Part shown: positions 26,601 to 33,641 of the stretch, piece after piece | Position numbering within the stretch: the stretch's first letter is position 1 | Layout of the letters: every line of letters begins with the position of its first letter | Source of the DNA: Nitrosospira sp. Nsp11 | GTDB taxonomy: Bacteria > Pseudomonadota > Gammaproteobacteria > Burkholderiales > Nitrosomonadaceae | NCBI RefSeq assembly: GCF_900142705.1 | Contig: NZ_FRBV01000005.1 | Location: 1-64,000, forward strand | Length of the DNA: 64,000 nt | Reading direction: 5' to 3' | Program-made: the position numbers and the translations under genes | The notes under the pieces: model-generated | What the model saw: the letters and a program-made list of their open reading frames with translations, nothing else | What the model was told of the DNA's origin: nothing | Databases searched by the model: none

Positions 26601-27497
26601 TCGGGCGAGCGCAGCCCGATCGAGCGTGATGATGTGAAACGCTGGGATTTTGGTGACCTGCCCGAAGAAATCACTTTTATCCGCAGCGGGAAGAAACTGA
26701 CCGGCTATCCGGCGCTGGTCACACGAGAGGAAAAAGTAGCCATTCATTTGTTCGATACGCGCCATGCGGCACAAGCCAATATGCGCGGAGGCGTGCGGCA
26801 GCTGCTGCGCTTCGAACTCAAGGAGCAAATGAAGCGATTGGAAAAAGACCTGTCGGGACAAAATCGATACCAGAGCCAGGCAGTATTGCAATTGCAAACC
26901 CTTATCAGTTCCCCGTTACTCAGGGAAGACATGCTGGACGCCATCGCCGACCGCGCTTTTATCGGTGACGATGCACTGCCCCGAACCGAAAAAGAGTTTA
27001 TTGCCCAGCGGCAGCGGGCGAGAGCGCGGCTACCCGCCGTGACTGAAGCTGTTATCCGGACGGTACAAAATATCGCGGGTGAATGCCAGGCATTGTCGAG
27101 CAGTCTTTCTGCAGCGGGATCGGGTACTCCAAAGCTGAAAGACAAGCTGACTGCTCAACTGCGCAGCCTCGTTTATCCAGGGTTTTTAAATGCCACCCCA
27201 TGGGAGCAGTTGCCACATTTACCGCGTTATTTGAAAGGCATGGTTTTGCGGCTGGAAAAATACGCGGCCAACCCGGAGCGTGACGCACGCCACGGCGCCG
27301 TTATTGCCGGGCTATGGAACCAGTATGAGCAGCGGATGGAAAAGCAACTCAAGGCCGGAATCCACGATCCGGCCCTGGCCGGATTCCGCTGGCAAATCGA
27401 GGAGCTGCGCATCTCGCTATTTGCTCAAGAGCTGAAAACGCCCTACCCTGTTTCCGCCAAACGGCTACAGAAATCTTGGGAAGAAATAAGCGCATGA
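23619..27497 (+). CDS. hrpA: ATP-dependent RNA helicase HrpA (DEAH/RHA)
   Basis: A 1292-residue DEAH helicase from ATG 23619; a TTG at 23604 would add five residues. Its length matches bacterial HrpA (about 1300). Motifs in order: I GETGSGKTTQLP (about 50-61), Ia TQPRRIAART, II DEAHERS, III SATIN, IV/V LIFLPGEREI and TNVAETSLTVPGI, VI QRAGRCGR. A winged-helix/HA2 domain, an OB-fold and the long DUF3418 C-terminal extension follow (up to about residue 1290). In E. coli HrpA rescues stalled or collided ribosomes and processes mRNA. There is no operon partner. Confidence 0.95.
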   Translation: MKKLPAISVIDAARRLANLPRPVYPEDLPVVARRHEIARAIRENQVVIVCGETGSGKTTQLPKICLELGRGAAGMIGHTQPRRIAARTVAARIASELKSPLGRAVGYKVRFSDKVSSETYIKLMTDGILLAETQGDHFLLAYDTIIIDEAHERSLNIDFLLGYLKQLLPARPDLKLIITSATINAQRFSAHFDDAPVVEVSGRMYPVEVRYRPIQSHGAIDPEYQAKNRSKDEAQNEDKEEDDIEQSILNALDEISGSDTGDVLIFLPGEREIRETAEALRKHGISRPGSSAAISGMEILPLFARLSYAEQERVFKPGGSNLRRVVLATNVAETSLTVPGIRYVIDTGFARLNRYSYRNKVEQLQVEKISRASANQRAGRCGRVMSGICIRLYSEEDYLARPEFTDPEILRSSLAAVILRMKSLKIGEVQNFPFLDPPLPRMIADGYQLLAELGAVDDSNSLTSIGWRLARFPIDPKIARMILAGKEENSLSEVLIIASGLSIQDPRDRPFEQQEAADRAHQRFQDERSDFIGYLKLWDFFDELLKHKKSNRKLMEQCRENFLSHRRMREWREIHGQLHTLVAEFGLRPNEIPASYDEIHRALLAGLLGNIGFKADEDGEYLGARAIKFSIFPGSVLKKAKPKWVMAAELTETRKLYARSVARIDPLWVEKIAGRLCKKHYFDPHWEKTPAQVSAFERITLYGLTIIPKRRIYYGAINPKEAREIFIRSALVAGEYLTQAPFYQHNRKLIAEVAALEHKTRRPDVLVDEAEIVAFYDDLIPDGVCNGATFEKWRRQAERENLRLLYLTREYLMRHEAGNVTEERFPDSMVVDGVRLQFAYRFEPGHLLDGVTLTVPLPLLNKLQAARFDNLVPGLIREKITWYLKALPKQIRRQLIPIPDFVTQFLERHESTVTASAPVPLPKPLTEALADFISFKTGITVPRDMWHNEKPPPHLLMNYNVVDDAGRELAISRDLAQLKAQLGQAAQMTFAQLDSGERSPIERDDVKRWDFGDLPEEITFIRSGKKLTGYPALVTREEKVAIHLFDTRHAAQANMRGGVRQLLRFELKEQMKRLEKDLSGQNRYQSQAVLQLQTLISSPLLREDMLDAIADRAFIGDDALPRTEKEFIAQRQRARARLPAVTEAVIRTVQNIAGECQALSSSLSAAGSGTPKLKDKLTAQLRSLVYPGFLNATPWEQLPHLPRYLKGMVLRLEKYAANPERDARHGAVIAGLWNQYEQRMEKQLKAGIHDPALAGFRWQIEELRISLFAQELKTPYPVSAKRLQKSWEEISA

Positions 27498-27553
27498 AGT
27501 AGAAGGAATCGTCTCACTGCCCATCTATGGACGCGTATGCAATATTTGACTCA

Positions 27554-28495
27554 CTAAGCGGCAGATGGAAATTCACTATCCAACTCCGACAAATGGGGTT
27601 CTATTCGATAGTTTGCCGCCAATCGCACTTCACTGCCTGAAGCCACTTCCATAATATCCACGCCCGCATTGGCGGTTTCAACGCACACAAAGCGCTCGTA
27701 ATCGTCATCTTTCAGGTCGTCCATTTCAGCTGATATTTTTTCCCACGGGTTCCACACTACCGCGGTTTTGCTCCCTGTGGATGTGATTCGAATCCTCCGG
27801 CCGAAGGCAGCATCATCAATCAGTACCTCGCCGTGTGTGTCCTCATAGATACGGTCAACTTCCGTATCGATCGTTACCGGGCCCGCCTGGAGCTTTTGAA
27901 GGCCGTTATCGGTTTTATCGATATACTTGATTCCCTCCAGACCCGATATCGCCACCTGATCGATATGCCCTACTTTGAAGTAAGTGTGCAAAGCCTGAGT
28001 TACGTGAAACGTATGGGTTGTCGGATTGTGCGTAATTAATTCCAGGTTCAGCGATTCTCCAACAGTAATTTCCAGAGAAAGTTTGAATGAATGTGGCCAT
28101 ATCGCCTGTGTTTCGGGTGTATCTGCCAGACCCAGTGTAATTTTGCATTCCCCATTTGCGGTGACTTCGGTTTCTATCACATTCCAAAGCCGGTTTCGCA
28201 CAAAACCATGGGCTGGGCGTCCCCGTTGCTTAGGGTCCGGCCCGAACCAGGGCCAGCAGATCGGTGCTCCGCCCTTGATGCTCTTACCCGCCTGATAATA
28301 TGCAGCTTCGCTGAGAAACATCAGGTTATGCGGCTCATTGGCGGGCTGAAAGGACAAGACTTGGCCTCCGTAGATAGAGACCAGAGCGCTTGCCTTGACG
28401 TTATCTATTTTGATAAAAGGGAATCCTTCCGCACCTTCAATGAATTTGAGCTGGTCGGCAATTCCGTATTCCGCATTTAGTCGTTCGATATTCAT
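27554..28495 (-). CDS. D-hexose-6-phosphate mutarotase (YeaD-like)
   Basis: A 313-residue aldose-1-epimerase-fold protein from the ATG at 28495 (MNIERLNAEYGIADQLKF); an upstream start at 28546 would add 17 residues. Hallmarks are IYGGQVLSFQP, GGAPICWPWFGPD, the His in PAHGFVRNRLW, THTFHVTQALHTYFKV, and the Glu in FVCVETANAG. YeaD-type enzymes interconvert alpha and beta anomers of hexose-6-phosphates, mainly glucose-6-P. It lies convergent with hrpA (57 bases). Cytoplasmic. Confidence 0.9.
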   Translation of the reverse strand: MNIERLNAEYGIADQLKFIEGAEGFPFIKIDNVKASALVSIYGGQVLSFQPANEPHNLMFLSEAAYYQAGKSIKGGAPICWPWFGPDPKQRGRPAHGFVRNRLWNVIETEVTANGECKITLGLADTPETQAIWPHSFKLSLEITVGESLNLELITHNPTTHTFHVTQALHTYFKVGHIDQVAISGLEGIKYIDKTDNGLQKLQAGPVTIDTEVDRIYEDTHGEVLIDDAAFGRRIRITSTGSKTAVVWNPWEKISAEMDDLKDDDYERFVCVETANAGVDIMEVASGSEVRLAANYRIEPHLSELDSEFPSAA

Positions 28496-28629
28496 GATTT
28501 TATTCCATTCGTATTTTATCTGAGTTGAGCTAGATAGAAACAACATTATAATAGCATTACAACAATCTGTTTGAAAGGCTTTTTTTGGATATCATCACTT
28601 ATTCTAATATCATTAAAATATATGGGAGA

Positions 28630-29088
28630 TCATCGGAGCAGGATCAGCCTGGGGATGGCGTCAGCTCCAGCCCATACTATAGCGTTTTGGCCAAACTCTT
28701 TCCCTAGCGCAGACGATTCCTTGAGATCCAGCCCAAGCGCAAGAAAGCTCTTCTCCGCCGGCCACTTCCCGCAGGGATCAAAGCCTTCACCCTCGATAAT
28801 CCGGCTTGGCCCGACCAGGCTGCGCAGTTTGCCGAAAAGATGCACGCAAGCCTCCTGATTTATCTCGGGGCTCCGAACTTGTCCAAACGGATTGCAAGCA
28901 GTGATGAAAGCGGCAGATCGATGACCCGAAGCGGAAAAAAGCTGCGACAACGGTTCGGAATACTGATCTATGCGCAGGATAATTGCGCCAGGAGCAAAGC
29001 CTCTTCCGTAGTCAACCTGTTGGTCAACCCGATAGCGCGCTGAGCGGTAAGCGGCGATGAGGCCGCCGTCAATTTTAGACTGTGGCAA
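28630..29088 (-). CDS. DUF3293-type protein
   Basis: A 152-residue product. The core LIAAYRSARYRVDQ, ILRIDQYSEPLSQLF, AAFITACNPFGQ and EGEGFDPCGKWPAEKSFLALG fits the DUF3293 family, whose function is unknown. The start appears to be TTG at 29088, since no good ATG lies nearby. It is probably cytoplasmic. It lies 134 bases upstream of the mutarotase gene on the same strand, so they may share a transcript. Confidence 0.7.
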   Translation of the reverse strand: MPQSKIDGGLIAAYRSARYRVDQQVDYGRGFAPGAIILRIDQYSEPLSQLFSASGHRSAAFITACNPFGQVRSPEINQEACVHLFGKLRSLVGPSRIIEGEGFDPCGKWPAEKSFLALGLDLKESSALGKEFGQNAIVWAGADAIPRLILLR

Positions 29089-29191
29089 ATAAAAATCCCG
29101 GTATTACCCAGCCTTGTTCCTGATTCTTCGGGCGTATAAGAAGAAACGCTTCAAAGTGGCTTCAAAAGTGTTTATCCGGCAGAAATGCCCA

Positions 29192-29755
29192 TTAGCCAAG
29201 ATGCCGTATTACTTTGCAAGGGTTCCCGGCAGCGAAAACGTTCGGCGGGATATTTCTGGTTACGACGCTGCCCGATCCAATGGTTGTGCCTCGGCCAATC
29301 GTTAAACCAGGATTGATAATCGCACCGCCGCCAATCCAGACGCTATCCCCGACTTCAATGGGTTTAGCCGCTTCCAGCCCTGTATTACGTTCTTCCGCCA
29401 TCAGTGGATGCGTTGCGGTATAGATCTGAACACTGGGACCCAGAAACACATCGTTGCCTATGGTTACTTCTGCGCAGTCGAGCATCACGCAGTTAAAATT
29501 GGCATAGAAGTTATCGCCGATGTGGATGTTATAGCCGTAATCGCAAAAAAAAGGCGGCTCGATCACCGCACGCTGACCTAGCGTACTGAATAGCTCGCGC
29601 AGAATAATCGATCGTTTATCAAGGTCATCCGGCAGGGTTTCATTGAATGTTTTCAGCAGTTTTCTGGCGTGCCTTCTTTCCCTGCACAGCAACTCATCGC
29701 GGGACCGGTACAACTGCCCGGTGAGCATTTTATGCTTTTCCGACTGATGGGCCAT
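29192..29755 (-). CDS. Sugar O-acetyltransferase (maltose/NodL type)
   Basis: A 187-residue hexapeptide-repeat acetyltransferase. An N-terminal Mac domain (about 8-60) starts KHKMLTGQLYRSRDELLCRE and is followed by left-handed beta-helix repeats. Key features are FFCDYGYNIHIGDNFYANFN, the catalytic His in YTATHPLMAEERN, VWIGGGAIINPGLTIG and AAGNPCKVIR at the end. It would transfer acetyl from acetyl-CoA to a sugar hydroxyl as a trimer. Substrate unknown. It lies 103 bases upstream of the DUF3293-type gene on the same strand. Confidence 0.9.
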   Translation of the reverse strand: MAHQSEKHKMLTGQLYRSRDELLCRERRHARKLLKTFNETLPDDLDKRSIILRELFSTLGQRAVIEPPFFCDYGYNIHIGDNFYANFNCVMLDCAEVTIGNDVFLGPSVQIYTATHPLMAEERNTGLEAAKPIEVGDSVWIGGGAIINPGLTIGRGTTIGSGSVVTRNIPPNVFAAGNPCKVIRHLG

Positions 29756-29896
29756 AAATTACCCGGGAGTACAAGAAATGGGCAACCAAAACGAACAGGA
29801 CATTTTACTGAAGTTTTATGGAGGGATTTTCGCAAGGCCCTGCCACAGAATGCCCTCTCCAAGCATTCTGTAGCGAGCTTGATTTTGCGTCAGTCA

Positions 29897-30277
29897 CTAA
29901 TTGTGCGAGCTCGTATTCGGGTATTGGCTCAAAAATTCTTGCGCATCACTCGCAGGATCGTGCTTCGAACCCCAGCGTAACAACTCCAGGATCGCGGGCG
30001 ACAGATCATGGCCTTTCTCGGTAAGTGTATAAATCACTCTACGCGCATTGCCGGGATCGCGCTGGCGTGAAACGATATTAGACTCTTCCAGTTTTCTTAG
30101 CCGGTCAGAAAGTATATTGGAAGCGATCTTCTCCGGCGACATCAAAAAATCCCCAAAATACTGCTTGCGCATAAACATGATGTCGCGAATGACAAGCAGG
30201 GTCCACTTGTCGCCTAATATATCGAGCGCACAACTAACCGGACAGGAAGAGCGTTTGATCTGATCTTGTTTAACCAT
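29897..30277 (-). CDS. HxlR-family transcriptional regulator
   Basis: A 126-residue winged-helix regulator: CPVSCALDILGDKWTLLVIR at 12-31, then the recognition region SPEKIASNILSDRLRKLEE and the wing RRVIYTLTEKGHDLSPAI. Cys12 and Cys16 in CPVSC sit where redox or electrophile sensing occurs in some relatives. The acetyltransferase gene follows at 29192-29755 (141 bases) in the same direction and could be a target. The gene's upstream region (30278-30400) is AT-rich. Confidence 0.88.
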   Translation of the reverse strand: MVKQDQIKRSSCPVSCALDILGDKWTLLVIRDIMFMRKQYFGDFLMSPEKIASNILSDRLRKLEESNIVSRQRDPGNARRVIYTLTEKGHDLSPAILELLRWGSKHDPASDAQEFLSQYPNTSSHN

Positions 30278-30613
30278 AACAGCCTCAACTTGTTATTTTA
30301 GTTGCACTATGCAATTAATCAATTATACTTTCCTTGCGCAACTCATATACAGGATAAAATAAACTTACGAGCGGGTCGAATTTTTGCAAATATAGAGCGT
30401 CTTAAAACTATCCTGCCAAACCGGCAAAGCAGCTAATGCTGCTGTAAAGGATTCAAAGTGTATTTTACTTTATCCGGGCTTTTCCGGAAAAATCATTACG
30501 GCTGGCGCAAGTGAAGTTTCTTCCGCCAGCCAATGGCTTGGCCTCTGCTAAATCGTAACTCATAGAAGAGTTCATTGTAGAGGCGAGCGTTATAAACAGA
30601 GAGGAGTAATTCA
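30278..30613. other. Divergent promoter region (HxlR gene / exported protein gene)
   Basis: No gene. The left third is AT-rich (GTTGCACTATGCAATTAATCA around 30301-30320 includes a TTGCA/TGCAA-type dyad that could be a regulator operator). A ribosome site AGAGGAGT lies at about 30599-30606 for the next gene. Confidence 0.45.
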
Positions 30614-31195
30614 ATGATGATCAAAGAAGTGATACGGGTCGGCGTATCGACTCTTGTGCTCGCCGCAGCGCTTTACAGCGGTGCGGTGGCTGCGCATGGA
30701 AGAGTCTCCATGGAAGAAGACACCTGCATGCGTCGGCTTGGCGACAACAGCATGGTGCATCTAAGTGCCTACCAGCCTCAGTACGAGCCCAGCGATCAGT
30801 ACTGCACGGAAATCCCCAAGGGGGGCGATACTTTTCTGGTAGTAGATCTCGTAGATCCCGCGCTGCGTGACATACCGATAGGTGTGCGAATCGTCAAAGG
30901 GAGCCACGAGACAGAAGACGAGACAGTGACTTATTTGCGTCCGACCTACCACCCTGACGGAGTGATCAAGGGAGAGACCAGCCTGGACAAGGGTGAATAT
31001 ACGGTATTCATTACGGGAGAGGCGGTACCTCCCGTGCGCTATCAATATCCATTGCGCGTAGAACTGGTTAATTACGCGAAAACTTTTCGTGCCGCGATAG
31101 GTCCGCTGATCGCAGTGCTTCTATTGAGCTTGCTCGGGTATAAAGTCATGCAATCAAAGCGAGTGAAGCAGTGGCGTGCGTCCCGCAACCCGTAG
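30614..31195 (+). CDS. Exported, C-terminally anchored protein of unknown function
   Basis: A 193-residue protein. Residues 1-27 are a signal peptide (STLVLAAALYSGAVA). The extracytoplasmic part (about 30-160) has MEEDTCMRRLG, two Cys (possible disulfide) and beta-rich stretches such as GGDTFLVVDLVDPALRDIP. One transmembrane helix (AAIGPLIAVLLLSLLGYKVM) and a basic tail close the protein. GGAGT precedes the ATG. I do not recognise the family. It stands alone between a divergent HxlR-type gene and a non-coding stretch. Confidence 0.7.
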   Translation: MMIKEVIRVGVSTLVLAAALYSGAVAAHGRVSMEEDTCMRRLGDNSMVHLSAYQPQYEPSDQYCTEIPKGGDTFLVVDLVDPALRDIPIGVRIVKGSHETEDETVTYLRPTYHPDGVIKGETSLDKGEYTVFITGEAVPPVRYQYPLRVELVNYAKTFRAAIGPLIAVLLLSLLGYKVMQSKRVKQWRASRNP

Positions 31196-31651
31196 GCGCC
31201 ATTTTGGCGGCAAAGAGCGGGAATGGAAAAGAAGCTGCTTTTTGTTACATGAGATATGGCTCAGTTAAGGAAACTGACAAACAAGGAAGCCGACGAACGC
31301 AAGGTAGAAGCTTCCATTTGGATTCCGCGTTATCGCGTAGCTTTACCGAAAAGTGCGCCAGGATATGCTAACGCAATAAAGCATGAGCTGCGATGACACG
31401 GGTAGGTGTCGATGTGCTGGCGAAGTCCTTCATGGGGGAGGCATCAGGCTCCGACGCCAGCTTCGATAGGCTAGCGATGACCTGCTCCGGCAGGCATCGC
31501 TAGCCATTCTGTTGCTGGTCGTCGCCAATCATGAGCCTTGTCACTCATTCCGATACTTGCATCCGCACGCCGTCTGGCTTGCGCCCAATAACAAAATACC
31601 TATAACAATCCAGCCTGATTCCCACCGGTTTTTATTTGAATTTCCTGTTTG
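31196..31651. other. 456-base gap with one strong hairpin
   Basis: No gene is recognised. The strong dyad at 31469-31505 is listed separately. A second inverted pair (CTGGCG near 31420, CGCCAG near 31455) lies beside it, so the two hairpins could form a paired structure. Confidence 0.5.
31469..31505. repeat. 16 bp-stem hairpin with TCCG tetraloop
   Basis: GGCTAGCGATG, an unpaired A, CCTGC, TCCG, GCAGG, CATCGCTAGCC: perfect arms of 11 and 5 bp. There is no T-run on either side. It could be a REP-like element, a small RNA part or a remnant of a mobile end. Confidence 0.6.
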
Positions 31652-31858
31652 TTATCCGCAGGGGCATGATTGCATCTGGACCGGCGGGCATTTGACAGTC
31701 CCAAAAGAACAAAAGACACAGCAATCGCCAGGGATGGGGCGCAGCAGAGATCGGCAACCAGTGCATTCATAATAGAATTGGCATGCGTCCGTCGGCATTA
31801 TCTCGCGTTTGACGAACCCGCAGCGGGGGCATGTCAGTATCGACTCCAGAATTGGCAT
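31652..31858 (-). CDS. GDCCVxC-domain small cysteine protein
   Basis: A 68-residue protein from the ATG at 31858 (MPILESILTCPRCGFVKRE); longer upstream starts overlap it without family likeness. It has a CxxC pair (CPRC), a second CxxC (CTGC), and the signature GDCCVFCSFGTVKCPP. This family is often named a GDCCVxC (seleno)protein because some relatives carry Sec in place of a Cys; here all are Cys. It frequently occurs near mercury-resistance genes, suggesting a soft-metal or redox role. Eight or more Cys in 68 residues fit metal binding. No mer gene is in the window. Confidence 0.8.
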   Translation of the reverse strand: MPILESILTCPRCGFVKREIMPTDACQFYYECTGCRSLLRPIPGDCCVFCSFGTVKCPPVQMQSCPCG

Positions 31859-31955
31859 GTTATCAGTCCTCATACGCACGAGATTGGGGAAAGCTGTTTC
31901 TGCTTCATTCATTAATCCATTAGCCGGCAAATAACAGCAGAGCCTGTCGACGGCA

Positions 31956-32306
31956 TCATCTCGCCTCCTCTGCCATCTCGCGGTGCGCTTTCGCCATGCT
32001 CATGTTAGCCTCTGCGGCTTCTTCGTACACGCGCACCAAAGCTTTGGTATGCTCTCTCAGATCTTCAGTTTGCCTGCCGTAGTAATACCCATGCTCCCGG
32101 TATTCCGCGAGGCCGTTTTTCTGTTCTTGTGCTCGCGCACGCATTGCTTCCGCTGCAGCTTCATAATGCCTGGCCAGCGCGTTATGGTCTGCTTTGGTCC
32201 TGGCGCTGCGGACAGCGCTGCTCATATCCATCGGATGTGGATCGATATGCGTGCAGGCCGACAGGGCGAGAGCACCCAGAATGGTAAAAAAAACACGTGA
32301 TTTCAT
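31956..32306 (-). CDS. Small lipoprotein, copy 2 of tandem pair
   Basis: 116 residues from ATG 32306. Lipoprotein signal MKSRVFFTILGALALSACTH with lipobox LSAC at about 16-19. The mature part is helical with HPMDMSSAVRSARTKADHNA and ALARHYEAAAEAMRARAQEQ and ends SMAKAHREMAEEAR. It is clearly homologous to the gene just upstream and probably arose by tandem duplication. The mature part is almost entirely helical and may form a coiled coil at the membrane. Family not recognised by name; function unknown. It diverges from its twin in the middle (YREHGYYYGRQTEDL). Confidence 0.78.
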   Translation of the reverse strand: MKSRVFFTILGALALSACTHIDPHPMDMSSAVRSARTKADHNALARHYEAAAEAMRARAQEQKNGLAEYREHGYYYGRQTEDLREHTKALVRVYEEAAEANMSMAKAHREMAEEAR

Positions 32307-32333
32307 GATCGTCTCCATGCTGGTTATCAAATT

Positions 32334-32687
32334 CTATTTTTTCATCTGCTCGGCCATTTGGCGGTGAGATTTCGCCATGCTCATGTTTACCTCTGCAGCG
32401 CGCTTATAATTACTCATTGAGGCTCGGCAGTGTGCTTTCAGATCCAAAGCCCTGGTGCCGTAATATGGGTGCATCTCGTATTCCTCGAGCTTTTTTTCAC
32501 TCTCTCGCGCTTTTAAGCGCATGCCTTTCGCTACAGCCTCATAGTGTCTGGCTAGTGCAAGATGGTCAGCTCTGGTTTTAGCGTTCCGGATGGCGCTAGC
32601 CATATCCATCGGATGAGGGTCCATATGCGCGCAAGAGGCCAATGCGCTGAGAATAGCCAGAATTGAGAAAAATATGCGTGAATTCAT
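32334..32687 (-). CDS. Small lipoprotein, copy 1 of tandem pair
   Basis: 117 residues from ATG 32687 (MNSRIFFSILAILSALASCA); an earlier start at 32771 would add 28 residues that destroy the signal peptide. Lipobox LASC. Mature part HPMDMASAIRNAKTRADHLA, ALARHYEAVAKGM and end NMSMAKSHRQMAEQMKK match the following lipoprotein gene over most of the length. The genes are 27 bases apart and likely co-transcribed. Envelope location is clear; role is not. Confidence 0.78.
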   Translation of the reverse strand: MNSRIFFSILAILSALASCAHMDPHPMDMASAIRNAKTRADHLALARHYEAVAKGMRLKARESEKKLEEYEMHPYYGTRALDLKAHCRASMSNYKRAAEVNMSMAKSHRQMAEQMKK

Positions 32688-33001
32688 ATCGATTTCTGTA
32701 GTGTTAGAAAAAATAGCGGCGCGATCAAAACGATAGGGCTGGGCGGCTGCAGCAGTCGTGCCCGCTGGCATGCTGCTCTATTCCTTCACTGTAATCACGC
32801 TCATTTGTCAGCCAGGCGCTATAACTGAAAAGGATTTTTCATACTTCCTGAGCTTCACCTTTCTTGTGAGCTCACTCCACCCGTCCAACTGCCGGCTATA
32901 GGATAAGCAAACTGCTTCGCCAGATTAATCAAGCATACCGATAAATCCGTAAAAAATCGGCGAGCGCATCCATTTCTTCGTAGTATCCGTTTTTTCATAG
33001 T
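32688..33001. other. Non-coding gap
   Basis: It contains the promoter region of the lipoprotein pair. No gene or notable repeat was recognised. Confidence 0.4.
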
Positions 33002-33242
33002 TTAATGGCGATTAAGCCGCAAGACATTGGTAACCACGGATACCGAACTCATCGCCATGGCCGCAACGGCAAACATCGGTGAGAGCAACAGACCGAAAGC
33101 GGGATAAAACACACTGCTGCAAGCGGGATGCCAAGGGCGTTATAGCAAAATGCAAAGGTAAGGTTCGGACGAATATTTCGCATGGTGACGCGCTCGATAC
33201 CGCGCAAATCGCCCTTGACAAGCGTAACGCCCGCGCTTCCAA
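33002..33242 (-). pseudogene. C-terminal remnant of a copper-type P-type ATPase
   Basis: Minus-strand translation starts [15 protein letters not shown], continues [20 protein letters not shown], changes frame near 33110-33120, and ends [20 protein letters not shown] with [11 protein letters not shown] and a stop. This is the last 75-80 residues of CopA-like heavy-metal ATPases. The front nine tenths are absent, and about six residues are missing before the helix. The fragment is dead. It suggests a past metal-transport locus beside the GDCCVxC gene. Confidence 0.75.
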
Positions 33243-33525
33243 AACAGCACTGGCAAATGTGCCGAACTAAACTGGACTAAACCGGTTTTCCTCTGCCTTG
33301 ATTCATATTAGGTTAACTTTTTTGATATTTGAATAATTCGAGGGTAATTATTCTGTTGCCGCTTACGTGCACCGAGAACCCCAAGCTGAGCCTTGCTGAT
33401 GAGGCTACGTCGGCAGGGAAGAGGAATTTCTCGACGTTTTGCTCGACCGCTGCCATGATGAGGATGTCACGCTGATATTTATCGGTTGACGAGCGCCTCG
33501 CGAGCCATTTCACACGTTTCATCCC

Positions 33526-33564
33526 TTTACATGAAACTGTAATCCCTTTACATGAAACTGTATG
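33526..33564 (+). promoter_or_regulatory. Two Pho-box-like repeats upstream of PstS-like gene
   Basis: TTTACATGAAACTGTAAT at 33526-33543 and TTTACATGAAACTGTATG at 33547-33564: the first 16 bases are identical and the start-to-start distance is 21 bp. Each resembles the enterobacterial PhoB site (two 7 bp half-repeats with a 4 bp spacer, CTGTCAT-type), including the TTACAT..AACTGT pattern seen in the E. coli pstS promoter. They lie 78 bases upstream of the start of the phosphate-binding protein gene and on the same strand. PhoB regulation is inferred. Confidence 0.6.
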
Positions 33565-33641
33565 AACGCTGGGCGGAGTAACAAGGGCCTTAGGCGGTGA
33601 TGTGTAGCGACTAATCCGAGTTAACCGAAGGGAGAAAAAAA

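Noticed and set aside
33313-33522. 69-codon minus-strand frame between the P-type ATPase remnant and the Pho boxes
   Set aside because: No clear ribosome site or family features; it may be decayed DNA and is not annotated.
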